From contig NZ_JAPSJA010000004.1 of assembly GCF_031178525.1 (NCBI RefSeq), positions 1 to 41,824 of the forward strand: a stretch of DNA of 41,824 nt, written 5' to 3'. Below, piece by piece: positions 1 to 10,098 of this stretch; positions within the stretch are counted from its first letter, which is position 1, and each line of letters opens with the position of its first letter. A model generated the notes under the pieces. That model did not search any database and was not told the DNA's origin. It was given only the letters and a program-made list of their open reading frames with translations. Made by a program: the position numbers and the translations under genes. The stretch is from Microbacterium sp. (GTDB lineage Bacteria; Actinomycetota; Actinomycetes; Actinomycetales; Microbacteriaceae).

Positions 1-17
1 GCGCCTAGGCTGGACGC

Positions 18-635
18 ATGATCTCCTCCCTGCGCGGCACGGTGCTGCACGCCGGCACCGACAGCGTCATCGTCGAGGTCGGGGGAGTCGGCTTCTCGGT
101 CGCCGTGCCGCCGGATGTCGCGCGCACGGCGCGCGTCGGCGAGACGCTCGCGCTGCACACCACCCTCATCGTGCGCGAGGATGCCCTGTCGCTGTTCGGG
201 TTCGCCGAGCGCTCGGAGCTCGAGGTGTTCGGGACGATGCTGAGCGTGTCCGGCGTCGGTCCCAAATCCGCCCTCGGGGTGCTGTCCGCGCTGACGGTCG
301 ACCAGATCGCGGCCGCGGTCGCGGAGGACGACGACAAGCCGTTCCGGCGCGTGTCGGGCATCGGCCCCAAGACCGCGAAGCTCATCGTCGTGCAGCTGCA
401 GGGCAAGCTCGCCCCGCCGGCGCCGACCGCCACGCCCGCGGCGGCGCCGTCCGACGTGACGGACCGTGTCGTGCAGGCGGTCGCCGGGCTCGGCTGGCCC
501 GAGCGCGTCGCGGGCGAGGCCGTCGCGCAGGCGGCGGAGGCGGCATCCGATTCGGACCGGGCCTCCGTGCAGGCGCTGCTGCGTCTGACGCTGGCCCTCC
601 TGGGCCCGGCCAAGCAGGGAGCAGCGCGTGGCTGA
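18..635 (+). CDS. ruvA: Holliday junction branch migration protein RuvA
   Basis: ORF 205 aa starting [26 protein letters not shown]; HhH-type [13 protein letters not shown] and [13 protein letters not shown]; directly upstream of ruvB with overlap. Confidence 0.97.
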   Translation: MISSLRGTVLHAGTDSVIVEVGGVGFSVAVPPDVARTARVGETLALHTTLIVREDALSLFGFAERSELEVFGTMLSVSGVGPKSALGVLSALTVDQIAAAVAEDDDKPFRRVSGIGPKTAKLIVVQLQGKLAPPAPTATPAAAPSDVTDRVVQAVAGLGWPERVAGEAVAQAAEAASDSDRASVQALLRLTLALLGPAKQGAARG

Positions 636-1674
636 CGACGACCTGTCGTCCGACGACGTCACAAGGCCCCAGCCGCTCGACGAGGTGGAGCTCGCGATCG
701 AGGGTGCGCTGCGCCCCGCCAGCCTGGCGGAGTTCGTCGGCCAGCAGAAGGTCCGCGGGCAGCTCCAGCTGCTGCTCGACGCCGCACGCATCCAGCAGCG
801 GCCGGCCGACCACATCCTGCTGGCAGGGCCGCCCGGCCTCGGCAAGACCACGCTCGCCATGATCGTCGCCCAGGAGAGCGAACGACCGCTGCGGCTGTCG
901 AGCGGCCCCGCCATCCAGCACGCGGGCGATCTGGCAGCGCTGCTGTCGAGCCTGACGCCGGGCGAGGTGCTGTTCATCGATGAGATCCACCGGATGGCCC
1001 GCTCGGCCGAGGAGATGCTCTACCTCGCGATGGAGGACTTCCGCATCGACATCATGGTCGGCAAGGGCGCGGGCGCGACGAGCATCCCGCTCGATCTGGC
1101 GCCGTTCACGCTCGTGGGCGCCACGACCCGCTCGGGCATGCTTCCGAACCCGCTTCGCGACCGGTTCGGCTTCACGGCGCACCTCGAGTACTACGAGCCC
1201 GCCGAGCTCGAGCGCGTCGTGGGGCGCTCGGCCGCGGTGCTCGGCGTGGAGCTGGGGCCGCCGCAGCGCGCGGAGATCGCGCGCCGCTCGCGCGGCACGC
1301 CCCGCATCGCCAACCGCCTGCTGCGCCGCGTGCGCGACTACGCGCTCGTGCATGCCGGGGGCGCCGCGGCGGGCATCGCCGAGGTGCGCGCCGCGCTCGA
1401 CCTGTATGACGTGGACGAGATCGGACTCGATCGGCTGGATCGCGCCGTCCTGGACGCGCTCGTGCGGAGATTCCGCGGGGGGCCGGTCGGACTCTCGACG
1501 CTCGCGGTCGCGGTCGGCGAGGAGCCGGACACGGTCGAGAGCGTCGTCGAGCCCTACCTCGTGCGCATCGGCTTCATGGGGCGCACGCCCCGTGGTCGCG
1601 TCGCGACCCCCGAGGCCTACGCGCATCTGGATGTGCCCCACCCGGATGGGGTGCTGAAATTCAATGACCTATAA
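628..1674 (+). CDS. ruvB: Holliday junction DNA helicase RuvB
   Basis: [18 protein letters not shown], Walker [12 protein letters not shown], Walker [11 protein letters not shown]-terminal [13 protein letters not shown]. Confidence 0.98.
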   Translation: MADDDLSSDDVTRPQPLDEVELAIEGALRPASLAEFVGQQKVRGQLQLLLDAARIQQRPADHILLAGPPGLGKTTLAMIVAQESERPLRLSSGPAIQHAGDLAALLSSLTPGEVLFIDEIHRMARSAEEMLYLAMEDFRIDIMVGKGAGATSIPLDLAPFTLVGATTRSGMLPNPLRDRFGFTAHLEYYEPAELERVVGRSAAVLGVELGPPQRAEIARRSRGTPRIANRLLRRVRDYALVHAGGAAAGIAEVRAALDLYDVDEIGLDRLDRAVLDALVRRFRGGPVGLSTLAVAVGEEPDTVESVVEPYLVRIGFMGRTPRGRVATPEAYAHLDVPHPDGVLKFNDL

Positions 1675-1675
1675 T
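1670..1675 (+). promoter_or_regulatory. Candidate -10 element (TATAAT) for yajC-secDF, overlapping the ruvB stop codon
   Basis: Exact TATAAT in a GC-rich context ~90 nt upstream of yajC; no convincing -35 seen. Confidence 0.45.
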
Positions 1676-1763
1676 CACTGAAGGTCTGGCGGCTTCCCGC
1701 CGAACGCCCCTTCTCTCGCACCCGTGACGGTGCGTGCGCCCACCCGAAAGGCTCTCCCGCCCC

Positions 1764-2237
1764 ATGGATATCCTCCTCCTCGTCGTCCTCGCACTGCTGC
1801 TCGTCTGGATGTTCTTCAGCTCCCGGCGCCGTCAGCAGAAGATGCGCGAGGAGCAGGCCCGCAAGGCCGAGCTCATGGTCCCCGGCGCGCGCGTCATGAC
1901 GCGATCCGGACTGTTCGGCACGCTGGTCGAGTTCGACAAGGACGACCTGTCGCAGCCTGCGAGGGTCGAGATCGCCCCGGGCGTCGTCGTCGAGCTGCAC
2001 ACGCAGGCGATCGATCTGGCTCCCGAGGAGACGGCGGCCACGGCCGACGCCACCGACGCCGATGCCGCCGAGGTGGACGCCGTGGACGCGCGCGACGCGG
2101 ACGCGACCCTGATCGCCGAGCCGGAGCCGGTCGCGGATGACTCGAAGCCGGGCACCTACACGGTCAACGGCGTCGAGGCCGACGAGCTGCCCGGATCGGG
2201 CACCACGCCCGACAAGCGCGACGACAAGAACGCCTGA
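1764..2237 (+). CDS. yajC: Preprotein translocase subunit YajC
   Basis: MDILLLVVLALLLVWMFFSSRRRQQKM single TM then basic motif; upstream of secD-secF. Confidence 0.93.
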   Translation: MDILLLVVLALLLVWMFFSSRRRQQKMREEQARKAELMVPGARVMTRSGLFGTLVEFDKDDLSQPARVEIAPGVVVELHTQAIDLAPEETAATADATDADAAEVDAVDARDADATLIAEPEPVADDSKPGTYTVNGVEADELPGSGTTPDKRDDKNA

Positions 2238-2283
2238 GCCGCACAGCCGCGCCTCACCTCCGCTGCAGAAAGCTGACACCTCA

Positions 2284-4020
2284 GTGGCGATCTCCACTCC
2301 TGCGCGCCGTGCCTGGCGCGTCCTGACCGGCCTGCTGGTCATCACCGCCATCCTGTTCGGCGCGAACGCGCTCGGCGTCCACGTCGTCAAGGGGGGCACC
2401 TGGGTCCCCGAGCTCGCGCTCGACCTCCAGGGCGGCACGCAGATCGTGCTCGAGGCCCAGACCGAGGAGGCGGAGCCGTCGGCCGAGCAGCTCGCGCAGG
2501 CCGTCGCGATCATCCGCCAGCGCGTCGACGCGTCGGGGGTCGGCGAGTCCGAGATCTCCACGCAGGGTTCGCAGAACATCGTCGTCCAGATCCCGGGCAA
2601 CGCGGACGAGCAGACGCGCGAGCGCATCCAGGCCAGCGCGCAGCTCGAGCTCCGCGCCGTGATCTACGCGTCTGGTCCCTCGAACACGTTCGTGGGAGAG
2701 GACGGCGAGGAGACCCCGTACCCGACGCCGGACGCATCGCTCAACGCGACGCCCACCGCCGAGCCGTCGAACGGGTCCGACCCCGCCTGGGTCAGCGACC
2801 TGCTGTGGGCGCAGTTCCAGTCCTACCGCTGCGATGACCCCGAGAACGACCCCTCAGCCGCCCCTGCCGACCAGCCGCTCATCACCTGCGACGCCTCCGG
2901 CGCGGCGAAGTACATCCTCGGCCCGGTCGAGATGGACGGGTCCTCGATCGACGACGCGACGAACGGCATGGACCCGCAGACGGGCACGTGGAGCGTCAAC
3001 CTGCAGTTCGACGGCGAGGGCGCGCAGACGTTCGGCGAGATCAGCGAGCGTCTGAACGCCGTCCGCCAGGAGTCGCCGAACGACCCGCGGAGCCAGTTCG
3101 CGTTCGTGCTGGACGGCAACATCATCTCGGCGCCGACGATGAACGCGGTCATCACCGACGGCCGTCCCAGCATCTCCGGCGGCGGCATCGACCAGGAGAC
3201 CTCGAAGGTGCTGGCCGATCAGCTCAAGTTCGGCGCACTGCCGCTGAGCTTCGAGGTCGTCAGCTCCGACACCATCTCGGCGACGCTCGGCTCGCAGCAG
3301 CTGCAGAGCGGTCTGATCGCGGGACTCATCGGCCTGCTGCTCGTCGCCCTGTTCGTCGTCCTCGTCAGCTACCGCGCACTCGGCTTCGTGATCATCGCGT
3401 CGCTCGTCGTGATGGCGGTGCTGACCTACATCCTGCTGTGCCTGCTGTCGTGGCGCCTCGGCTACCGCCTCTCGCTCGCCGGCGTCGCGGGCCTGATCGT
3501 GACGATCGGCTTCACGGCGGACTCGTTCATCGTCTACTTCGAGCGCATCCGCGACGAGCTGCGCGACGGGAAGGCGATGACGGTCGCCGTCGAGGACGGC
3601 TGGGCGCGCGCCAAGCGGACGATCTACATCTCGAAGTCGATCAACGTGCTCGCCGCCGTCGTGCTGTACATCCTCGCCGACGCGACCGTGAAGGGCTTCG
3701 CGTTCACGCTGGGTCTGACGACCGTGCTGGACGTGCTGATCTTCGTGGCGTTCACGCACCCGGTCATGCAGCTGCTCGTGCGCACGCGCTTCTTCGGCGA
3801 CGGACATCCGCTCTCGGGCCTCGACCCCGCCGCCCTCGGCGCCGTCTACCGCGGCCGCGCATCCTTCCGCACGCCGGTCGCCGCGGCCGGGCGCGCGAAG
3901 CGCTCCCGCGGTGAGGCAGAACGCCGCCAGACCATCGCCGAGCGCAAGGCCGCCGAACTGGCGGCCGCGCAGAACGCATCGGACAAGGGCGCGGGCCGCG
4001 CCGAGGAGGAGAACGCCTGA
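2284..4020 (+). CDS. secD: Protein translocase subunit SecD
   Basis: LDLQGGTQIVLEA, IIRQRVDASGVGESEI, GFTADSFIVYFERIRDELRDG; GTG start inside ORF 2137-4020. Confidence 0.95.
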   Translation: MAISTPARRAWRVLTGLLVITAILFGANALGVHVVKGGTWVPELALDLQGGTQIVLEAQTEEAEPSAEQLAQAVAIIRQRVDASGVGESEISTQGSQNIVVQIPGNADEQTRERIQASAQLELRAVIYASGPSNTFVGEDGEETPYPTPDASLNATPTAEPSNGSDPAWVSDLLWAQFQSYRCDDPENDPSAAPADQPLITCDASGAAKYILGPVEMDGSSIDDATNGMDPQTGTWSVNLQFDGEGAQTFGEISERLNAVRQESPNDPRSQFAFVLDGNIISAPTMNAVITDGRPSISGGGIDQETSKVLADQLKFGALPLSFEVVSSDTISATLGSQQLQSGLIAGLIGLLLVALFVVLVSYRALGFVIIASLVVMAVLTYILLCLLSWRLGYRLSLAGVAGLIVTIGFTADSFIVYFERIRDELRDGKAMTVAVEDGWARAKRTIYISKSINVLAAVVLYILADATVKGFAFTLGLTTVLDVLIFVAFTHPVMQLLVRTRFFGDGHPLSGLDPAALGAVYRGRASFRTPVAAAGRAKRSRGEAERRQTIAERKAAELAAAQNASDKGAGRAEEENA

Positions 4021-5000
4021 TGCGCTCCATGACCGACTTCGGCAACGACCTCTACACGGGCAAGGCATCCTTCCCGTTCGTCGGTCGCCGCCGCACGTGG
4101 TTCATCGTCGCGATCGTGCTCGTCGTGCTGTCGGCCATCGCGCCGTTCCTGCGCGGCGGTTTCGAGTTCTCCGTCGAGTTCACGGGCGGATCGCAGTTCC
4201 TGGTCTCCTCGCCCTCGTCCACCGACCAGGCGCTCGCGACCGACACGGTCGAGGAGTCCGTCCCCGGCACGACGACCAGGGTCACGACCGTCAACGACCG
4301 CGACATCCGCGTGCAGACGTCGCAGCTCGGCGCCGAGCAGACGCAGACGGTCACGGAGGCTCTCGCCTCGGCCTACGACGTCGCGCCGGAGGAGATCACC
4401 GCATCGTTCATCGGCCCCTCCTGGGGGCAGGACGTCACGCGCCAGTCCCTGTGGGGCCTGGCGATCTTCCTGGGGCTGACCTTCCTCATCCTCGCCATCT
4501 ACTTCCGCACCTGGAAGATGTCGGCGGCAGCGATCGTGGGCCTGCTCGACGTGCTGATCGTGACGGTCGGCATTTACGCCCTGTGCGGGTTCGAGATCTC
4601 GCCCGCGGCCGTGATCGGCTTCCTGACGATCCTCGCGTACTCGCTGTACGACACCACCGTCGTGTTCGACAAGATCCGCGAGAACACGATGGAGGACGCG
4701 GACGTGTCGGGTCGCACGTTCGGCGAATCGGTGAACCTCGCCGTGAACCAGACGCTCGTGAGGTCGATCAACACCTCCGTCGTGGCCGCGCTGCCGGTCG
4801 CCGCGATCCTGTTCATCGGATCGCTGTGGCTGGGTGCCGAGACGCTGTCGGACATCTCGCTGTCGATCTTCGTGGGCATCATCGTCGCGACGTACTCGAC
4901 GCTGTTCGTCGCCGCGCCGATCTACTCGCTGTTCCGGGAGAACGAGCCGGCGATCCGTCAGGCCGACGAGAGGGTGCTCGCCGCACGTGGCGCAGCCTGA
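4020..5000 (+). CDS. secF: Protein translocase subunit SecF
   Basis: FSVEFTGGSQF, YSLYDTTVVFDKIREN, VNQTLVRSINTS; start overlaps secD stop. Confidence 0.96.
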   Translation: MRSMTDFGNDLYTGKASFPFVGRRRTWFIVAIVLVVLSAIAPFLRGGFEFSVEFTGGSQFLVSSPSSTDQALATDTVEESVPGTTTRVTTVNDRDIRVQTSQLGAEQTQTVTEALASAYDVAPEEITASFIGPSWGQDVTRQSLWGLAIFLGLTFLILAIYFRTWKMSAAAIVGLLDVLIVTVGIYALCGFEISPAAVIGFLTILAYSLYDTTVVFDKIRENTMEDADVSGRTFGESVNLAVNQTLVRSINTSVVAALPVAAILFIGSLWLGAETLSDISLSIFVGIIVATYSTLFVAAPIYSLFRENEPAIRQADERVLAARGAA

Positions 5001-5070
5001 GTGGTCCCCGCCCCGGCGTAGGATTGCAGAATCCGCATGGCGGGCGAGTGAGCGAGGGAGGGGACGCAGC

Positions 5071-7320
5071 ATGGCCGATTCCGTGACGTCCCAGGCCCCG
5101 AGCCTGCGCCGGCTGGTCCCGCGGATCTTCTCGCGCGCCGGGCGGCACGTCGATCTCACGCGGCTGATCACGACCGTGCGGGCGAACCACCCGCGCGGCG
5201 ACCTGGCGATCATCCAGCGCGCGTACGCCGTCGCGGAGGAGAAGCACCGCGGTCAGAAGCGGCAGAGCGGTGAGCCGTACATCACGCATCCGCTCGCGGT
5301 CGCGCAGATCCTCGCCGAGCTCGGCCTCGGCCCGCGGGCGATCGCTGCTGCGCTGCTGCACGACACGGTCGAGGACACGGGCTACCCGCTGCCCGAGCTG
5401 CAGGCCGAATTCGGCGACGAGGTCGCCCTCCTCGTCGACGGCGTCACCAAGCTCGACAAGGTCAAGTACGGCGAGAGCGCGCAGGCCGAGACCGTCCGGA
5501 AGATGATCGTGGCGATGTCGAAGGACATCCGCGTGCTCGTGATCAAGCTCGCCGACCGTCTGCACAATGCGCGCACGTGGGGCTTCGTCCCGCCCGAGAA
5601 GGCCAAGAAGAAGGCGACCGAGACGCTCGAGATCTATGCGCCGCTCGCGCATCGCCTCGGCATCCAGGCGATCAAGTCCGAGCTCGAGGACCTCTCGTTC
5701 GCGGTGCTGCACCCGAAGATCTACAACGAGATCGACAGCCTCGTGAAGCAGCGGACGCCGCAGCGCGAGCAGTACGTGCAGAACGTGATCGACGACGTCA
5801 GCCGCGACCTGCACGAGCTGCGCATCCGCGGCACGGTCGCCGGTCGTCCCAAGCAGCTGTACTCGGTGTACCAGAAGATGGTGGTGCGCGGTCGCGAGTT
5901 CGATGACATCTACGACCTGATCGGCATCCGCGTGATCGTCGCGACCGTGCGTGACTGCTACGCGGTCCTGGGTTCGATCCACGCGCGCTGGCGCCCGCTT
6001 CCCGGTCGGTTCAAGGACTACATCGCGACGCCGAAGTTCAACCTCTACCGGTCGCTGCACACGACGGTGATCGGGCCCGGCGGTCGCACGGTCGAGATCC
6101 AGATCCGCACGAACGAGATGCACCAGCAGGCCGAGTTCGGTGTCGCGGCGCACTGGAAGTACAAGGAGCGGATGGCCGGCGGCAAGGCGGCCGCGGATCC
6201 GAAGTCGATCGACACCGACATGGCGTGGCTGGCGAGGATCTCCGACTGGGAGTCGGAGACGAAGGATCCGGGGGAGTTCCTCGATTCGCTGCGCTTCGAG
6301 ATCGGCGCGAAGGACGTCTACGTCTTCACCCCGAAGGGGAAGGTCATCGGCCTTCCGGCCGGTGCCACCCCGGTCGATTTCGCGTACGCGGTGCACACCG
6401 AGATCGGTCACCGCACGATGGGTGCGAAGGTCAACGGCCGCCTGGTGCCGCTGGAGTCCACGCTGAACTCCGGCGACGTGGTCGAGGTGTTCACGTCGAA
6501 GAACCCCGACGCGAGTCCGAGCCAGGACTGGCTCACGTTCGTCAAGAGCACCCGCGCGCGCAACAAGATCCGCGGCTGGTTCACGAAGGAGCGCCGCGAC
6601 GAGGCGATCGAGCAGGGCAAGGACGCCATCGCGCGCGCGATGCGACGTCACCAGCTGCCGCTGCAGCGGTTGAAGGACTCGCTGCACGAGGTCGCGGACC
6701 TCATGCACTACGAGGACGTCTCTGCGCTCTACGCGGCGGTCGGCGAGGGACACGTCTCGACCCAGTCGGTGCTGGAGAAGGTCTCGGCGCTCGTGCAGGC
6801 GAGCGACGAGCCGACAACCGAGCAGGTCGACCTGCCGCCCACCGTCAGCCAGCGCGCGCCGCGCGGCGGCGACTCCGGCGTGCTGGTGCGCGGTGCCGGC
6901 GACATCCTCGTCAAGCTCGCCAAGTGCTGCACCCCGGTGCCGGGCGATCAGATCGTCGGCTTCATCACGCGCGGCAGCGGCGTCTCGGTGCACCGCGAGG
7001 ACTGCACGAACGTGAAGTCGCTGAAGAACGATCCCGAGCGCATGGTCGAGGTGACCTGGGCGCCCACGACGAAGAGCGTGTTCCTCGTGCACATCCAGGT
7101 CGAGGCGCTCGACCGCTCCGGTCTGCTCTCCGACGTCACACGCGTGCTCACGGAGCACCACGTCAACATCCTGTCGGCCACCGTGTCGACCACGAAGGAG
7201 CGCCTCGCGCTCAGCCGCTTCGTGTTCGAGATGGGCGACGCCGTGCACCTCGACCGCGTGCTGAACGCCGTGCGCCGCATCGACGGCGTGTACGACGTCT
7301 ATCGCGTGACGTCGTCCTGA
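5071..7320 (+). CDS. relA: Bifunctional (p)ppGpp synthetase/hydrolase RelA/SpoT
   Basis: HD hydrolase motif LLHDTVEDT, synthetase RFKDYIATPKFNLYRSLHTTVIGPGG, TGS and ACT domains; start chosen at MADSVTSQAPS. Confidence 0.96.
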   Translation: MADSVTSQAPSLRRLVPRIFSRAGRHVDLTRLITTVRANHPRGDLAIIQRAYAVAEEKHRGQKRQSGEPYITHPLAVAQILAELGLGPRAIAAALLHDTVEDTGYPLPELQAEFGDEVALLVDGVTKLDKVKYGESAQAETVRKMIVAMSKDIRVLVIKLADRLHNARTWGFVPPEKAKKKATETLEIYAPLAHRLGIQAIKSELEDLSFAVLHPKIYNEIDSLVKQRTPQREQYVQNVIDDVSRDLHELRIRGTVAGRPKQLYSVYQKMVVRGREFDDIYDLIGIRVIVATVRDCYAVLGSIHARWRPLPGRFKDYIATPKFNLYRSLHTTVIGPGGRTVEIQIRTNEMHQQAEFGVAAHWKYKERMAGGKAAADPKSIDTDMAWLARISDWESETKDPGEFLDSLRFEIGAKDVYVFTPKGKVIGLPAGATPVDFAYAVHTEIGHRTMGAKVNGRLVPLESTLNSGDVVEVFTSKNPDASPSQDWLTFVKSTRARNKIRGWFTKERRDEAIEQGKDAIARAMRRHQLPLQRLKDSLHEVADLMHYEDVSALYAAVGEGHVSTQSVLEKVSALVQASDEPTTEQVDLPPTVSQRAPRGGDSGVLVRGAGDILVKLAKCCTPVPGDQIVGFITRGSGVSVHREDCTNVKSLKNDPERMVEVTWAPTTKSVFLVHIQVEALDRSGLLSDVTRVLTEHHVNILSATVSTTKERLALSRFVFEMGDAVHLDRVLNAVRRIDGVYDVYRVTSS

Positions 7321-7868
7321 TCCGCGACAGGCACTGATCGGTCGTCCGTCAGCCCCGCCAGGAAGGACATGGCGGGCTGTCGTCCGGGAAATCGCCGGTG
7401 GGCGACGAGCCATCCGATCGCCGCATCGACCAGCGCCGGCGTCGCGAGGCGTCGTGCGCAGTCGGCGGACAGGGGATCGGATGCCTCGCGCGCCAGCTCT
7501 ACGAGCGTGCGCACGGGGCTGGCAACGCGCACCCCTCCCAGCACCACGATGTCGTCGTCGCCGATGGGCGTGTCGCGGAAGCGGATGCCGCGGCTGACCG
7601 GACGCGCCACACCGTGGGAGCCGCGCTGCACATGGTGCACCGCGGGCGGCGCGCCCGAGGCGCCGTGCACCCACGCCGCGCTCACGCCGATCGCGACAAG
7701 ACGCTCGCCGAGCAGCCCGCGCAGGCTCGCGGCCCGCACGGCGGGCGTCTCGAGCGCGTCTGCGGGTGCGTACGCGTCCCCGCCGACGCGGGTGAGTTCG
7801 CCGTCGAGCCGCGCGGCGGACAGCTCGGCGGGGGACAGGATCTCGTGAGGCAGGTGCACGCGGGCCAT
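7299..7868 (-). CDS. AbiEi-like (type IV antitoxin family-like) hypothetical protein
   Basis: 189 aa ORF, GLLGERLVAIGVSAAWVHG...HHVQRG...DDIVVLGGVRVASPVRTLVELAR resembles AbiEi C-terminal-like proteins; family call by recall only. Confidence 0.55.
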   Translation of the reverse strand: MARVHLPHEILSPAELSAARLDGELTRVGGDAYAPADALETPAVRAASLRGLLGERLVAIGVSAAWVHGASGAPPAVHHVQRGSHGVARPVSRGIRFRDTPIGDDDIVVLGGVRVASPVRTLVELAREASDPLSADCARRLATPALVDAAIGWLVAHRRFPGRQPAMSFLAGLTDDRSVPVADQDDVTR

Positions 7869-7890
7869 GCACGCAGTGTGCCGGGAACGA

Positions 7891-7938
7891 CGAAGAGCGC
7901 GCGGCCCGGTGTGGATAACCGGTGCCGTGCGCTCTTCG
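7891..7938 (-). terminator. Long imperfect hairpin downstream of the DUF349 gene
   Basis: cGAAGAGCGCgCGGCcCGGT-gtggata-ACCGGtGCCGtGCGCTCTTCg, ~19 paired positions with one wobble and one bulge, between two minus-strand genes. Confidence 0.65.
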
Positions 7939-7967
7939 AGGGCAGTCGTCTCGCTCCGCTGCGCGGA

Positions 7968-9686
7968 TCAGCCTCCGATGGCCCTGAGCCAGGCGCGGCG
8001 CGCGTCGAGTGCCTCGCGCGCGTTCGCCGCGGCCTTCGCGTCGCCCTTGGCCTCGGCGTCTGCGAGCTCCTTCTCGAGCTTCTCGATCGCCTCCTCGAGC
8101 TGGCGCGTCGCGTCGTTCGCGCGCGCCTTGGTCTCGGGGTTGTTGCGCTTCCAGTCGACCTCTTCGCGCGCGCGCAGATCCTGCTCGATCTTTCGCAGCT
8201 GGTCATCCAGCGCACGCTCGGCGTCGCGCGGGAAGATCCGGCCGACCTCGTCCCAGCGGCGCTGGATGCCGGTCAGCAGCTGACGTGCGCGCTTCACATC
8301 GGCGATGTCGGGAACGGCCTTCGCCTCCTCGAGCAGCGCCTTGCGCGCCTCGATGCGCGGCGCCGACTCGGCCTGCTCGGCGGCGTCGCGCTCCGCACGC
8401 GCCGAGTAGAGGGCGTCGCCCGCGGCCTTGAAGCGCGCCCACAGAGCGTCGTCGACCTTGCGCCCGGCCCGACCGGCGGACTTCCACTCGTCCAGCAGGG
8501 CGCGGTAGGCGGGGATGCCGTCCTCACCCTTCGGGGCGAGGGCCTCGGCGCGCTCGAGGATCTTCGTCTTGCGATCGCGTGCGGCCTTGTGGGTCTCGTC
8601 GAGCTCGGCGAAGAACGCGCGACGATGACGCTCGACCGTCGAGCGCGCGTCGCGGAATCGCTTCCAGAGCGCCTGACCGGTCGACTTCGGCAGGCGCGGT
8701 GCCGACTGCTGGTGCTGCTGCCACTCCTCGAACGCCGCGTTGAGCTCGGTCGTCGCCTGCTTCCACTGGATCGACTTCGGGTCGCGGGCGGCGAGGGCCT
8801 CGACGCGCTCGACGATGGCGGTGCGCTGGGCGACGGCCTCGTCCACCGCGGCGCGATGCGCGGCGGCCTCCTCGGCGCTGGCCTCGGCGAGCGAGGCGGT
8901 CAGCGCGTCGAGCAGATCGGTGAGACCGGCCAGATCGCCGACGACGGCCGCGCCGTCGACCTCTTCGCGCAGCTTCTTCGCCTGACCGCGCAGGTCGGCG
9001 GCGGACGCTCCGCCGCGCAGCCGGCGCTGGGCCAGAGTGCGCACGCGCAGCGCGAGATCGTCGAACTTGCGCTCGTAGTAGGCGAGCGCCTCCTGGGGTG
9101 TGCCGTCGGGATACTCGCCGACGACGCGCCACTCGTCGCCCTCGCGCACCGAGACGACGCCGGCTTCATCCACCCGTCCCCACGTGGTCGCGGCCTGCGC
9201 GGCGGGCTCGCCCGGCTCGGGGGCCGCGGCATCCCCGCCCGCGGCGGGCTCCTCTGCAGAGGACCCCTCGGCAGCGGTGGCGTCGGCAGCGGCCGCGTCG
9301 GGGCTCTCCTTCGCAGCGGGCTCCTCGGCAGCGGGCTCCTCGGCAGCGGTCACGTCGGCGCTCTCCGCCGGCTCCGCGGCTTCTCCCGGCTCGGCGTCGC
9401 CGGCGGCCTCGACCGCCGACGGGGCCTCCTCGGCCGCGGGGTCGTCGGCCACCGGCTGCTCCGCGGCGGGCTGCTGCGTGACGGGCTCGTCGGCGGCGGG
9501 CCGGCTCGCGTCGGCGGTGGCGGCAGGCGCATCCTCGTCCGCGGGCGTCGCGGCGGTCTGGCTCTCGTCGGCCGGTGCCGTCTCGCGCACCGTCTCGGTG
9601 CGCTCCGGCGCGGTCTCGGCGACCTCGGCGGCATCGGCGCCGGCGGGGTTCGTCTCTTCAGCGGGGGTGTGATCGGGGCTCGTCAC
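7968..9686 (-). CDS. DUF349 domain-containing protein
   Basis: Repeated W...F/L..R units (ALWKRFRDARSTVERHRRAFFAELDE, DEWKSAGRAGRKVDDALWARFKAAGDALY); acidic Ala/Glu/Pro-rich N-terminus; GTG start at MTSPDHTPAEE. Confidence 0.88.
   Translation of the reverse strand: MTSPDHTPAEETNPAGADAAEVAETAPERTETVRETAPADESQTAATPADEDAPAATADASRPAADEPVTQQPAAEQPVADDPAAEEAPSAVEAAGDAEPGEAAEPAESADVTAAEEPAAEEPAAKESPDAAAADATAAEGSSAEEPAAGGDAAAPEPGEPAAQAATTWGRVDEAGVVSVREGDEWRVVGEYPDGTPQEALAYYERKFDDLALRVRTLAQRRLRGGASAADLRGQAKKLREEVDGAAVVGDLAGLTDLLDALTASLAEASAEEAAAHRAAVDEAVAQRTAIVERVEALAARDPKSIQWKQATTELNAAFEEWQQHQQSAPRLPKSTGQALWKRFRDARSTVERHRRAFFAELDETHKAARDRKTKILERAEALAPKGEDGIPAYRALLDEWKSAGRAGRKVDDALWARFKAAGDALYSARAERDAAEQAESAPRIEARKALLEEAKAVPDIADVKRARQLLTGIQRRWDEVGRIFPRDAERALDDQLRKIEQDLRAREEVDWKRNNPETKARANDATRQLEEAIEKLEKELADAEAKGDAKAAANAREALDARRAWLRAIGG
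9313..9342. repeat. Tandem duplication of 15-nt unit GCAGCGGGCTCCTCG (partial third copy follows) in the DUF349 gene
   Basis: Two exact adjacent copies; encodes the EEPAAEEPAA low-complexity stretch. Confidence 0.85.
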
Positions 9687-9765
9687 GGGGGGCTCCTTGC
9701 GCGGTGACCGCGGGAGGGGACAGGACGGCCCCAGCCTAGTACGCCGCCGCGTGGGCGACCCGGCG

Positions 9766-10098
9766 TCAGCCCGCGGGCGTCTCCGTCGGCGCGGGCGAGC
9801 CCGTCGGCACAGGCGTGCCGGTGACATCCGGTGCCGGTGCGGGCGACTCCGAGATCGCGGGCGTCTCGCTCGGGACGGGCGCCTCCGCCGCCCCGGGGCC
9901 GACCGAGTAGAACAGCGCCTGACCGCCGACCGCCGCGGCGACGACGAGCCCCGCAACGCTGGTGGCGACGATGTTGTCGCGGCGTCGCCGGCGCGCCTGC
10001 GCCTGATGGTGCTGCACGCGCGCCTCGTACAGTCGCGCGCGCTCGCGGGCCTCGCGCGCGGCGCGGTCCCGGGCGGACGACCTGCCCACTGCGGCCAT
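9766..10098 (-). CDS. Small single-TM protein with basic N-terminal helix and Pro/Thr/Ser-rich extracytoplasmic tail
   Basis: [54 protein letters not shown] then [15 protein letters not shown]... Confidence 0.75.
   Translation of the reverse strand: MAAVGRSSARDRAAREARERARLYEARVQHHQAQARRRRRDNIVATSVAGLVVAAAVGGQALFYSVGPGAAEAPVPSETPAISESPAPAPDVTGTPVPTGSPAPTETPAG

Noticed and set aside
4879-7872. 997-aa minus-strand ORF opposite relA
   Set aside because: Arg/Gly/Ala/Asp-rich antisense translation of a conserved gene; a GC-skewed third-position artefact, no domain-like content.
7398-9707. 769-aa plus-strand ORF
   Set aside because: Antisense to the AbiEi-like and DUF349 genes; the Gly/Leu/Arg repetition mirrors the DUF349 repeats.
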